From Actinomycetota bacterium (lineage in GTDB: Bacteria; Actinomycetota; AC-67), in NCBI GenBank assembly GCA_041658565.1, contig JBAZZY010000013.1, forward strand, positions 1 through 64,000: 64,000 nucleotides of DNA, written 5' to 3'. The notes beneath the pieces were generated by a model that was not told where the DNA came from, searched no databases, and saw nothing but the letters and a program-made list of their open reading frames with translations. Numbering within the stretch: position 1 is the first letter of the stretch; each line of letters begins with the position of its first letter. Below are positions 36,257 to 44,682 of the stretch, piece by piece. The position numbers were made by a program, and so were the translations under genes.

Positions 36257-37713
36257 TTGGTACCGTCACCTTCGATTAGGCGTTGCATGTCGCCGAGTTC
36301 ATCGAGCGCCAACCGGAGCTCCTCCATCGCCTCTGTGATCAGCTCTTCCGGCTCGGGCAGATCATCAGGGTCGTCCTGCTCCTCGTCCCGGATCCATTTG
36401 AAGGCGTCGAGCTTGTAGTGACGGGCCTTCACCTCATCGATTGCGAACGCGCGCCAGCGACCATCCTTCGAATCCTTCTCGCTGCGCCTGCTGAGGCCGT
36501 TGGGATCGTCCCCGTAGCATTTCTCGAACTCGGCGAAGTGGTCTGCGGTGAGCGGGCGGCTCTTCTTCGTGATCTTCGGAACGTTGGACCGTCCGTCGTA
36601 GATCCAGGTGCTCTCGGTGGGCTTGCCCTTGGTGAAGAAGAGCACGTTGGTCTTCGTGCCCTCGGTGTATGGACTGAAGGTTCCGCGGGGCAGCCGAACA
36701 ACGGTGTGCAGGTCGCAGTCCTCCATCAGCACTTCGAAGATCTCGCCCGCCTGGCTCGCGAAGAGCACATTGTCAGGAACAACGACTGCCGCTCGACCGC
36801 CAGGCTTGAGGATGGTGAGAACGTGCTGCAGGAAGTTCAACTGCTTGTTGCTTGACGAGACGACGAAGTCCTCGCGGTCCGGCGCCTGGTTCGCGCCTCT
36901 GGTGCCGAAAGGCGGGTTCGTGAGGACGACGTCGTATCGCTGGGCTGGCGGCGCTTCGTAGATCGAGTCGGTGTTGCTGATGCGCGGCTCGACTTGGTGG
37001 AGGTACAGGTTCATGAGCGCGAGGCGACGTGGCCGCTCGTCGATCTCTTGGCCGAAGTAGGTGGTGGTACGGATGCGCTTCGCCACGTCGCGCTCGAACG
37101 CTCCGCCGGTCTCCTTGAGCAGCCACTCGTAGGCAGCGACGAGAAACCCGCCCGTACCAACGGCGGGGTCGTCGATCGCGAAGGTCTTGGAAACGCGCGG
37201 GTCCGGCTTGATGCATCGAACCATCGTCTGGATGAGGAGTCGGGGCGTGAAGAACTGCCCTGCGCCCTTCTTGCCCTCGCTCGCCGCCTTCTCCAGCAGG
37301 CCCTCGAAGACTGCGGCCTTGACGTCCACGTCGAGAGATGTCCAGTCCGTCTCGTCGATGAGGCCGACGAGCCGCTTCAGGCTGGTGGGTTTGCGGATCT
37401 TGGCCTGCGAGCCGGAGAAGATGTCGCCCAGGATCCCGGGTTGCTTGCCAAGCTCAGCGAGCACCTTGTCATAGTGGTCAACGAGATCGCTACCGCTGTA
37501 CTTGTCGAGTGTCGGCCAGTCGCAGGCGATCTCGATTGCCTTGTTGGTGTGGTCGTCGAGCGTCTTGTAGCTGGGAAGGTTGATGCTCCGCTCATCCGCC
37601 ATCTTGAGGAAGAGCAGATAGGTGATCTGCTCGATGTAGTCGCCGTAGTTCACCCCGTCGTGACGAAGTGTGTGGCAGAAGCCCCAGATCTTGCCGACGA
37701 CGTCTGTACTCAT
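36253..37713 (-). CDS. hsdM: Type I restriction-modification methyltransferase HsdM
   Basis: A 486-residue N6-adenine methyltransferase. The SAM-binding motif is DPAVGTGGF (182-190) and the catalytic motif NPPF (266-269). An N-terminal helical HsdM_N domain (LWGFCHTLR-like start, LLFLKMADER) precedes, and GQFFTPRLLIQTMV marks the start of the catalytic core. Normal length, no gaps. Overlaps hsdR and hsdS by 4 bases, so the three subunits are co-translated. Confidence 0.96.
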   Translation of the reverse strand: MSTDVVGKIWGFCHTLRHDGVNYGDYIEQITYLLFLKMADERSINLPSYKTLDDHTNKAIEIACDWPTLDKYSGSDLVDHYDKVLAELGKQPGILGDIFSGSQAKIRKPTSLKRLVGLIDETDWTSLDVDVKAAVFEGLLEKAASEGKKGAGQFFTPRLLIQTMVRCIKPDPRVSKTFAIDDPAVGTGGFLVAAYEWLLKETGGAFERDVAKRIRTTTYFGQEIDERPRRLALMNLYLHQVEPRISNTDSIYEAPPAQRYDVVLTNPPFGTRGANQAPDREDFVVSSSNKQLNFLQHVLTILKPGGRAAVVVPDNVLFASQAGEIFEVLMEDCDLHTVVRLPRGTFSPYTEGTKTNVLFFTKGKPTESTWIYDGRSNVPKITKKSRPLTADHFAEFEKCYGDDPNGLSRRSEKDSKDGRWRAFAIDEVKARHYKLDAFKWIRDEEQDDPDDLPEPEELITEAMEELRLALDELGDMQRLIEGDGTK

Positions 37714-40391
37714 GCGGCTACGAGCTCCTTATTGACGGCGGCGAGCAGTTCGGAGAGTTGACCGCCGAAGACGCTGTCTGCGCGGCCCCAGCCACCGCGG
37801 TTCGCGAGGATCGGCACGTTGTCGAAGTCGTCGCGGTCGATGGTGAGGTTCTGGATCAGATGCTGGCGGATGTATTCCATCCACTTGGCTTGGTCGTCGG
37901 TCAGCGTGCGGCTGCTCCCGATGGCCGCGACCGCGGCGCTCACGCGTTCCTCGGCGGTGAGCAGCGGCGAACCCTCGACGGTCGCGCTCTTGACCATGGA
38001 GATGATGTCGATCAGCGCCTTGTGATGCTTCGCTTCGAACGCCTTGCGGAGGTTCGCTTCGGTGAAGCGCTGAGGAGCCTTCGTCAGCGTTTCACGCAGT
38101 TCCTTGAGCGCCTCGGTACTCCAGTCCTGGGGGCGAGAGAGCAGGATCTGCAGGGCTTCGATGTGCGTTCCGTTGTCGCGAACGAACCGTTCGAAGGCTT
38201 GCAGGTAGTCCTCGGGCTTGTACTCCTGGCCGTCTCCACCACGGATGAGCCATCCCGACTCGACGGTGTCGGTCACGGTGTGCGCGACGACGAAGGTCCG
38301 CGCCGGACGCTTGTAGTTGGCGAGCAGATCCTGGAACCCCTCATCGCGCAGGAGCTTCATCGCGTCGGTGAACGAATCCCGAAGGCGGGCCTTTAGCGTG
38401 GCCGCGTAACCCCCGAGATCACCGTCGGGGACGTAGGCTTCGAAGGCTTCCCGAGCTTCGCCCGCCATCTGCTTGTCGATGCGCTGCAGCCGTTTCACGA
38501 GCCGATTGATGCTGTACTCACGGTCGCGGTTCGCCCAGACGTCATCGATGACCTCGCCGATCGTCTTCGTGTCTGACGGAGGTGGCTCTGCGGTGATGTC
38601 CGTCGTGTTGCGGAAGTATTCGAGCAGGGTGCCATCGAAGCAGTCGAAGACCACGAAGTTGGCCTTGTCCTTGTACTTGTCCCCGAGGCGCGTACCACGG
38701 CCGAGCATCTGCTCGAAGAGGATCCGCGAGCGGACGGGACGCAGGAACACGATGAACTCCAGATCGGGGATGTCTACGCCGGTCGTCAGCATGTCCACCG
38801 ACACGACGATCATGGGCTTCGGTCTGTTGCGGAACTCGCGGATGCGCTGCAAGGGGCGATCAGCGCGGCCGGTGATCTTGGCGACGAACGACTCCCCGCG
38901 ACCGAAGACCTCGCGAGCCTGCTTCACGAGTTGGTCGGCGTGCGATGTGTGCGGCAGATCGTTCACGGCGAAGATCAGCGTCTTGGGGAAGCGCTTGTGC
39001 TCGGCTTCATGCTCATCGCAGTACCGCTTGATCTCTTCGAGGATCCGGCGGTTCGAGTCTGGTGCCGTGATGTTGCGTTCGATCTCCGTCGTGTCGAAGA
39101 CGCGCTCATCCTCGAGGTAGTCGAACTGCTGTTGGCCCGATTCGGTGTCGATGTTGTCGATGGCCTCCCCCTCCTGGAGGAAGACCCCGTTCATCCGAAC
39201 GTCCGATCTGAGGCGCACGACGTCGTAGTCAACGAGGAAGCCTTCTCGTACCGCACGCTCGTAGTCATACCTGTAGACCAGCTTCTCGAAGTAGGCCATG
39301 GTGTGCTGCGCGGGCGTCGCCGTCAGCCCAACCTTGATCGCATCGAAGTGGTCCAGGGTCTTCCGCCACGTTCCCGCCTCGCGCGATGAGTAACCGCGAT
39401 GGCACTCGTCAGCGACGATGAGGTCGAAGGCGTGGATCGGGATGTCGAGTTGCTCGGCGTCGTCCTCGATCCCTTCCTCGTCCGTGAACACGGCGCCGCG
39501 GCCGAACAAGTTGATCGTCATGCGCTGGATCGTGCAGACATACACGAACGCCGAGCCTGGTTTCGGGGCGGTCAGATGCGTCTTCGGGAGGACCGTCACA
39601 TCGAACTTGTCGTCGTCCCCGAAATCCTCGCGCTGGAAACGCTGCGAGTAGACCTCGTACAGACTGTCGAACTTCTTGCCCGGCTCTGGCTCGAAGCTCT
39701 TGAACGCCCGCACCGTCTGCGCAGCCAACGACTTGCGGTCGACCAGGAAGAGGACCCGGCGCGCAACCCCTGATTTCATGAGGCGATAGACCTCGTGCAC
39801 GGTCATCAGGGTCTTGCCCGTGCCGGTTGCCATCGTTACGAGGAGTTTCCGATCGCCGCGAGCGACCGACCCCTCGATCGCTTCGCTGGCTTCGATCTGG
39901 TACGGCCGCATGAGGCCGTGCATGGGTAGAGCTTTCAGCTTGGAGAAATCAGCATCGAAATCACGCCCGAGCATCTCGTTAAGGGCGTCGCGTGAATGAA
40001 AGGCGCTCACGTCGCGCGAGCGATTCAGTTCGCGGCGTACGTCGTGAAACATGATCCGCTCGCCGTTCGTGGAATACAAGAACGGCACACCGAACTCGCC
40101 CTGGTGGCGCGGCTCCTGATGAAGACCCCGGGAGTAGCGCTCAGCTTGAGTGAGCACGCCCTGGGGACCCGCGGTCAGCTTCTTGGCCTCCGCGACCCCG
40201 ATGATCCTTCCGTCATCGAGGAGGGCGTAGTCGGCCGGACCTGCCCCGGTCTCGAACTCCTCTACAGCGGCAGCGTTTCCGTATGAGGGCAGCCAGGGAT
40301 CCGACGAGAACGGCACGACCCGCCAGCCGGCAGCCGCAAGCTGCGGGTCGATTCGTCGTTTCCTTGTCTCACGTTCAGATTCAGGGGTCAT
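37710..40391 (-). CDS. hsdR: Type I restriction endonuclease subunit HsdR
   Basis: An 893-residue motor and nuclease. N-terminal nuclease motif: D54 in GPADYALLDDG and E68-A-K70 in GVAEAKK. Translocase motor: ATGTGKT (188-194), ADECHRGYS (DECH box), LTATPAQHT, and motif VI-like FEQMLGRGTRLG. The C-terminus holds helical HsdM-contact segments. The ATG was chosen because GAGGA lies 5 bases upstream; an alternative TTG would add five residues. First gene of the operon, so the restriction subunit is made together with the methylase. Confidence 0.95.
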   Translation of the reverse strand: MTPESERETRKRRIDPQLAAAGWRVVPFSSDPWLPSYGNAAAVEEFETGAGPADYALLDDGRIIGVAEAKKLTAGPQGVLTQAERYSRGLHQEPRHQGEFGVPFLYSTNGERIMFHDVRRELNRSRDVSAFHSRDALNEMLGRDFDADFSKLKALPMHGLMRPYQIEASEAIEGSVARGDRKLLVTMATGTGKTLMTVHEVYRLMKSGVARRVLFLVDRKSLAAQTVRAFKSFEPEPGKKFDSLYEVYSQRFQREDFGDDDKFDVTVLPKTHLTAPKPGSAFVYVCTIQRMTINLFGRGAVFTDEEGIEDDAEQLDIPIHAFDLIVADECHRGYSSREAGTWRKTLDHFDAIKVGLTATPAQHTMAYFEKLVYRYDYERAVREGFLVDYDVVRLRSDVRMNGVFLQEGEAIDNIDTESGQQQFDYLEDERVFDTTEIERNITAPDSNRRILEEIKRYCDEHEAEHKRFPKTLIFAVNDLPHTSHADQLVKQAREVFGRGESFVAKITGRADRPLQRIREFRNRPKPMIVVSVDMLTTGVDIPDLEFIVFLRPVRSRILFEQMLGRGTRLGDKYKDKANFVVFDCFDGTLLEYFRNTTDITAEPPPSDTKTIGEVIDDVWANRDREYSINRLVKRLQRIDKQMAGEAREAFEAYVPDGDLGGYAATLKARLRDSFTDAMKLLRDEGFQDLLANYKRPARTFVVAHTVTDTVESGWLIRGGDGQEYKPEDYLQAFERFVRDNGTHIEALQILLSRPQDWSTEALKELRETLTKAPQRFTEANLRKAFEAKHHKALIDIISMVKSATVEGSPLLTAEERVSAAVAAIGSSRTLTDDQAKWMEYIRQHLIQNLTIDRDDFDNVPILANRGGWGRADSVFGGQLSELLAAVNKELVAA

Positions 40392-40542
40392 GCAGTTCCT
40401 CGTCAATGACCATCGCCATGCGCAAAGAGAGAATAGAGGCTTATGAGGACATCGAGGACGCTTGCAGATGGTTTGCCACCGAGGTTACTCGAACACCCGT
40501 TCGTCTACAAGAGCACGCCCAGTGTCCCGCCCTGGAGATACG
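40392..40542. promoter_or_regulatory. Divergent intergenic region, hsdR and membrane protein gene
   Basis: About 150 bases, lower in G+C than the core genome, must hold the promoters of both the hsd operon and the divergent gene pair. I see no unambiguous -35/-10 pair and no operator palindrome, so a specific site cannot be named. Confidence 0.35.
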
Positions 40543-41031
40543 GTGACGCTTGTGCTCGGCATCACTGTCTCGGACGGCATCGCTGGCGCGCTCATCGGAG
40601 CGAGTGCGGTGCTGCTCGCTGGCATCGTTGAGCGCCGGCGCTCCGTGCGACGGCAAGTCGCGATCGGCGCCAGCACTCAGTTACCCGTTCAACGCCGAAG
40701 CGCTGTGCTGATCGGAGACCTTGGGGTTCATGGGAGCGGGGTGTTCCGCAAGAGTATCTGGTATCACCTTATCGGCGTCCCGGAAATGCGGCGCCTGCAG
40801 CGCCAAAGCATGCGGCTTATCGCGGAGGCACGCTCGGACCTGGCAATGCTGAAGCCGGAGGCGGTTGTCCTTGACGCGGCAGACGAACTTCTCGAAGCAA
40901 TAAGCGGTTTCATCGCTGTCGTGACGGCGGAAGGGACTCCTGCAGAAGGCGTGGTGAGCGAGTCGATCAAACGCGTATCGGCAGCTCGCCGTCAAACTCT
41001 CCTCGATGCCTCAGCGAAGAAGCGTCGGTGA
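40543..41031 (+). CDS. Hypothetical membrane-anchored protein, partner of the nuclease
   Basis: A 162-residue protein of no family I recognise. One N-terminal membrane segment (about residues 3-24, VLGITVSDGIAGALIGASAVLLAGI) is followed by basic residues ERRRSVRRQ and a cytoplasmic helical domain. GTG chosen because GGAG lies 5 bases upstream; the longer frame overlaps the divergent region. Its stop overlaps the next start (GGTGA), so the two genes are coupled. Position and coupling suggest it guards, anchors or restrains the nuclease. Confidence 0.65.
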   Translation: MTLVLGITVSDGIAGALIGASAVLLAGIVERRRSVRRQVAIGASTQLPVQRRSAVLIGDLGVHGSGVFRKSIWYHLIGVPEMRRLQRQSMRLIAEARSDLAMLKPEAVVLDAADELLEAISGFIAVVTAEGTPAEGVVSESIKRVSAARRQTLLDASAKKRR

Positions 41032-41600
41032 AAGTGAGTTCTATGACGGACCGCGCGTCTGAGATCGCATACGCAACACTCCTCGCTGACGACCCGCCCG
41101 GGTGGGAACAGGTTCTCCATGAGTGGGCCGCGCGCTATCGCGAAGAGGTCCCCGGCGCGAATCTTCTCGTCGTCGACCTGGACTCATGGTCTTACCTGTT
41201 CCATCTCTCGGCACCCGACCCCGACGCGACCATCGCCGACCGAGTCGTGGCGGCGTGGGGAAAGAGCGCCCTGGCGCCAGCGCAGCGCGACCGCGCCCGC
41301 ATGCGTAGCCACCCTCGTTCGGTGCGTGCGGATGACCACAAAGGTCACCTGATCGCGCATGCATCAGGTGGCGGGTACGACATCAACCTGACCAAGATGG
41401 ATAGCGGCCTAAACACGGGTCGAACGCCGGAGGGCAAGAAGTTCCGGGCGATGGAACGCCACTGCGCGCAACACCCGGGAACCCCGTACTTCATTCGCTC
41501 GCTCTATGACGACGACTCCGATAGACCGACCGCCTTTGACGTGGGCGTGCGGGAGTCGGGCGGCTGGTGGATCGAAAGGTTTGCGAACGGCGAGTCGTAA
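41028..41600 (+). CDS. Endonuclea_NS_2-like nuclease
   Basis: A 190-residue protein whose second half fits the DNA/RNA non-specific endonuclease pattern of secreted and toxin nucleases: DDHKGHLIAHASGGGYDIN, with the catalytic His at H107, then N120, N129 and E143 (FRAMERH), and RSLYDDDSDRPTAF. The N-terminal half is unassigned; there is no signal peptide. GTG start in coupling with the upstream gene; an ATG five codons later is possible. Located divergently from the hsd operon inside the island, so a defence or conflict role is likely, though not shown. Confidence 0.72.
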   Translation: MKVSSMTDRASEIAYATLLADDPPGWEQVLHEWAARYREEVPGANLLVVDLDSWSYLFHLSAPDPDATIADRVVAAWGKSALAPAQRDRARMRSHPRSVRADDHKGHLIAHASGGGYDINLTKMDSGLNTGRTPEGKKFRAMERHCAQHPGTPYFIRSLYDDDSDRPTAFDVGVRESGGWWIERFANGES

Positions 41601-41796
41601 CCGAAGCGCGGCAGTCCCGCGCCACCTTGTTCTTTGCCTTGGGCGTCGGCTTGGGTTCGTCTGAGAGCGGATGCCGAATGCGGCCGGAACCCTCCACGTC
41701 CCCTTCGGAACCTGGACGCTCGGCCTGTCCCTCCGGGGCTAGGTCGAGACAAGAACGTACCGTGTGTCTGTCAAGCATCACCCGAAGCACGACACA

Positions 41797-41830
41797 CTTT
41801 GGTGGGCGCTTTGGTGGACAGCTTTGGTGG
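41797..41830 (-). repeat. Three copies of the tRNA-Val 3'-end sequence
   Basis: CTTTGGTGG occurs at 41797-41805, 41809-41817 and 41822-41830. The last copy is the CCA end of tRNA-Val; the first extends to CTTTGGTGGGCGC, identical to the tRNA end over 13 bases. Repeated tRNA ends at an island edge are typical scars of integration. I find no matching copy at the far side of the island. Confidence 0.6.
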
Positions 41831-41899
41831 GCGCGACAGGGATCGAACCTGTGACCTCTTCGGTGTGAACGAAGCGCTCTCCCGCTGAGCTACGCGCCC
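41825..41899 (-). tRNA. tRNA-Val (anticodon CAC)
   Basis: Cloverleaf with a GGGCGCG/CGCGCCC acceptor stem, D arm GCTC/GAGC, anticodon arm CTTCG-TTCACAC-CGAAG (anticodon CAC reading GUG), T arm ACAGG-TTCGATC-CCTGT, and an encoded ACCA end. All stems pair fully. Its 3' end faces the island. Confidence 0.97.
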
Positions 41900-41912
41900 G
41901 AAAGGCTCCGCG

Positions 41913-41918
41913 AGTATA
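41913..41918 (-). promoter_or_regulatory. Possible -10 element of tRNA-Val(CAC)
   Basis: Minus-strand TATACT lies 14 bases before the tRNA 5' end. The -35 position is poor. Confidence 0.35.
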
Positions 41919-41969
41919 GCGCGCCTCCCGTCCGCAGTTCCGTGGGCCGCGAACAGGAAAAGCGCCGAA

Positions 41970-44408
41970 TCAAGCAGTCGTCTTCAGTACCGCCTTCACC
42001 GCATCCATCCGTGTCACGTCTCCGGACCAGGTCGTTCGAACGAGCACCGACTTGGCCGTTCCGACCCCGGCCCCCGACCCCGGCGTAACCTCCAACCGTA
42101 GGATTCTCGCCTGCCCCGGAGTCAACATGCCGGTCGAGTACGTGCCGGCTGTGACCGACTGGGTCACTCCTACCGACGTCGTGTAGTAGTAGAAGCGAAC
42201 CCGGTACCCGGAAGATCCACCTGTGTACGCCCGCACGGTGAACCTGTTGCGATAGTTCCCGTCGTTCTGGATGCGAATCCAAAAGACCTGCGTCCGGCCG
42301 CGCCTGCCCGAGACGGTCAGAGTCTGGCGACTGCCGTCGGTGCTGTACACGTTGTTTCCGATGAACCCCTTGCCGGGAATCCGAATCTGGTTATCGGGCC
42401 TCTGATCGCTGGCCTTAATCATGACCTTCGCAGTGGAGGCACAGCCGAGCGCCGCGCCACCGGCGAGGTTCTGGAGTTCCAGCCAAATGGTCTCGGCCGG
42501 CTCTTGATACCCGTCATCAATGATCGTCATGGTGACGGTCTGCGCGGTCGTGCCGCCGTCGGGGAAGGTCAGCGTCGTGGCTGGGTTTCCGAAGTCGCTC
42601 CCCACCGTCGCCGTTCCCCCAATCGCCGCGACGTCGACAGTAACGTCCCCAGCGGTGGGACCGGTGCGGACCACCTGCACCGGGACACTCCGGCCGCGCT
42701 CTCCGACCACGTACGAGGCCGGCTGGAACAGCACCAGTGGCGCCGCAGTGCCGTCGATCGCAGCTTCCCAATTCCACGTCCGCCAATCCGACACCGACGT
42801 CCCCACGGTAGCCTCGACCCAGGTGTTGGTGAGCCAGACCGATCCGTGCGCGCGCGCCGGATCGGCAACGGGGTCCGGCGTCGCACCCGAGTAGTCCCCC
42901 CAGCGGCACGGATCGACCACGGCGCAGCCGAAATCATCGTTGGACCCAGTCGATTGCTTGATCACGGTCCAGCTGGAAATCGGCTCGTCCCCGACCTTCG
43001 ATGCCATCTGAATCGCCACGTACTCCGTCGCCGAGGACGTGTTGAACCCGACCACCATGCCATCCCCAAAGGAACGCTCCGAACCGTTCACCGCTCGGTC
43101 GGGAGCCACGGCCCCGTTGTAGACGTACAAAGCGGAATCCGAGATCGTCCCCGATTGGAACACGCCCGCCCCGACCGGATCCAACTCGTACCATCGCACG
43201 CGCGCGCCCGCTCCTCCATCAATCGTGTGCTGCGTCCACAACGACACGGTCGCGCACCCGCGACTTGGATTCACCGCTGACACAGCCTGGGTCAGGCGTC
43301 CGTCGAGCGTGTCGAGAACCTCCAAAGATCCGGCTTGTGGAGCATCGACGGGCGCCGAGTACGACGCCACCGCGATAGGCGTGGCGACCGTCTGGATGTC
43401 TGCCGTCCCGTCGGAAGCCCGAGTCACGGAGAAGAGATCAATCAAACCGGGGGGAGGATCCTGGTTCGGGGTGGCTACGACCCACCCCTGCGAGCTTGCG
43501 TCGGTCTGGTTCGCCGGGACCGGAGTCCACGCCGACGTGCCGCCGTCCGAGTCAAACAGCGCCTCGACCCCACCGGTCGGCGTCCCGGCCGCTTCACAGG
43601 TCACCCCGGCACTCGGCTTCTTCAACCATGCGAGGTCCGCTTCCAGAAACGTATCAGTCTCGTCGAAGGTGTTGGCGCCGATCAGCAGGAAGTCCTTGGT
43701 GTCCCCCAGCTTTGGGTAGTCCGGCAGGTCCAGTTCGAAGTCGAACGCGACCCACGAGCACCAGTCGGCCGCCGTGTTCGGCGAGTCTGTCGTGCTGAAC
43801 CCGACCAGCAAGTAGTTCGACGAACCTCCCCCGCCCGCCGCGGACAGGTCCAAGATGACGTAGTAGAAGCGCGAGGTATCCGGGTCCCAAATCACCTGCG
43901 GATCGGACACCATGGATCCGGATCGATCGGCCAGATCAGTCAGGAGCCCGGAGTCCAGCGGGGTAGACAGATCCGCGCGATCGTAGATCGCGTACTTCGT
44001 GTTCACGAACTCCACGTACCGCGTCCTGCCGATCGCACCGGTCGAGTCCGACGGCGCATGCGTCGAATCGTAGATCCCCTCGGCCCCCGCCGAGACCGAC
44101 GCCGACTTCCGACCCGATGTCACGGGCGCCCGAGGTGAACCGGGTCTGCTCTCTGAGTCCGCCGCAGCCTTTGCGCGTTCGTACGCGGACTGGTCGGGAA
44201 CGAGGTATCCCTGACGCATAAGCCTCTCTCCGGCGGCCGTCGGAGGGCGGTCGAAGCGCTGAGGCGGTCGGTCGGGGGCGCGCGTGATGCGAACGGACGG
44301 CGCTATCGATCGGCGCGATGACGCCTCCGCAGCCGGCACGACCAACGTCGACAAGACAAGGGTGCAGCACGCCGCCGACAGAACCGAGAATCTCACGGAG
44401 CGCGCCAC
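41970..44408 (-). CDS. Secreted protein with Calx-beta-like domain
   Basis: An 812-residue exported protein. A signal peptide covers about residues 1-30 (CTLVLSTLVVPAAEA). Residues 110-540 are strand-rich with repeated aromatic and Asp-Gly turns, like a propeller of an extracellular enzyme or adhesin. A Calx-beta-like repeat follows (GGTATVGSDFGNPATTLTF then DGYQEPAETIWLELQN, about 560-665), and a strand-rich C-terminal domain closes the protein. No LPxTG or membrane anchor is seen. GTG start; another GTG four codons later has a better ribosome-site spacing. Substrate or partner unknown. It stands alone between two tRNA-Val genes. Confidence 0.75.
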   Translation of the reverse strand: MARSVRFSVLSAACCTLVLSTLVVPAAEASSRRSIAPSVRITRAPDRPPQRFDRPPTAAGERLMRQGYLVPDQSAYERAKAAADSESRPGSPRAPVTSGRKSASVSAGAEGIYDSTHAPSDSTGAIGRTRYVEFVNTKYAIYDRADLSTPLDSGLLTDLADRSGSMVSDPQVIWDPDTSRFYYVILDLSAAGGGGSSNYLLVGFSTTDSPNTAADWCSWVAFDFELDLPDYPKLGDTKDFLLIGANTFDETDTFLEADLAWLKKPSAGVTCEAAGTPTGGVEALFDSDGGTSAWTPVPANQTDASSQGWVVATPNQDPPPGLIDLFSVTRASDGTADIQTVATPIAVASYSAPVDAPQAGSLEVLDTLDGRLTQAVSAVNPSRGCATVSLWTQHTIDGGAGARVRWYELDPVGAGVFQSGTISDSALYVYNGAVAPDRAVNGSERSFGDGMVVGFNTSSATEYVAIQMASKVGDEPISSWTVIKQSTGSNDDFGCAVVDPCRWGDYSGATPDPVADPARAHGSVWLTNTWVEATVGTSVSDWRTWNWEAAIDGTAAPLVLFQPASYVVGERGRSVPVQVVRTGPTAGDVTVDVAAIGGTATVGSDFGNPATTLTFPDGGTTAQTVTMTIIDDGYQEPAETIWLELQNLAGGAALGCASTAKVMIKASDQRPDNQIRIPGKGFIGNNVYSTDGSRQTLTVSGRRGRTQVFWIRIQNDGNYRNRFTVRAYTGGSSGYRVRFYYYTTSVGVTQSVTAGTYSTGMLTPGQARILRLEVTPGSGAGVGTAKSVLVRTTWSGDVTRMDAVKAVLKTTA

Positions 44409-44526
44409 CTTTCATGACGGATCGGACGACAGAGCCCGTCATGGCCCACGCTATGTGATTCCCGGAGAAGCGGCCACCCGCGCGGCTCGTCACACGCACG
44501 CCGCGATCGACTCCGGAACGAACTTC

Positions 44527-44604
44527 TGGTGGGCGCGACAGGACTTGAACCTGTGACCTCTTGCGTGTCGAGCAAGCGCTCTAACCAAGCTGAGCTACGC
44601 GCCC
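44527..44604 (-). tRNA. tRNA-Val (anticodon GAC)
   Basis: Cloverleaf with the same acceptor stem as the other tRNA-Val, D arm GCTC/GAGC with a GG-containing loop, anticodon arm CTTGC-TCGACAC-GCAAG, T arm ACAGG-TTCAAGT-CCTGT, and an encoded ACCA end. The anticodon GAC reads GUC and GUU. Position 33 is C instead of the nearly universal T. Confidence 0.95.
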
Positions 44605-44648
44605 CAGTGCGCCTCGGCGGTGCCGGGCACCGGCCGATGATACCAGGT

Positions 44649-44669
44649 GCGCGAGGTCCTTCCTCGCGC
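44649..44669 (-). terminator. Hairpin after the GH26-type gene
   Basis: GCGCGAGG and CCTCGCGC form a perfect 8-bp stem with a 5-base loop, 14 bases after the stop codon. No T run follows, so it would be a weak or factor-assisted terminator. A second GC hairpin (GGTGCC/GGCACC) follows before the tRNA. Confidence 0.4.
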
Positions 44670-44682
44670 CCGGCCGCCGCCG

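Noticed and set aside
41567..41854. Plus-strand frame running into tRNA-Val
   Set aside because: It reads through the end of the nuclease gene and the tRNA antisense; not a gene.
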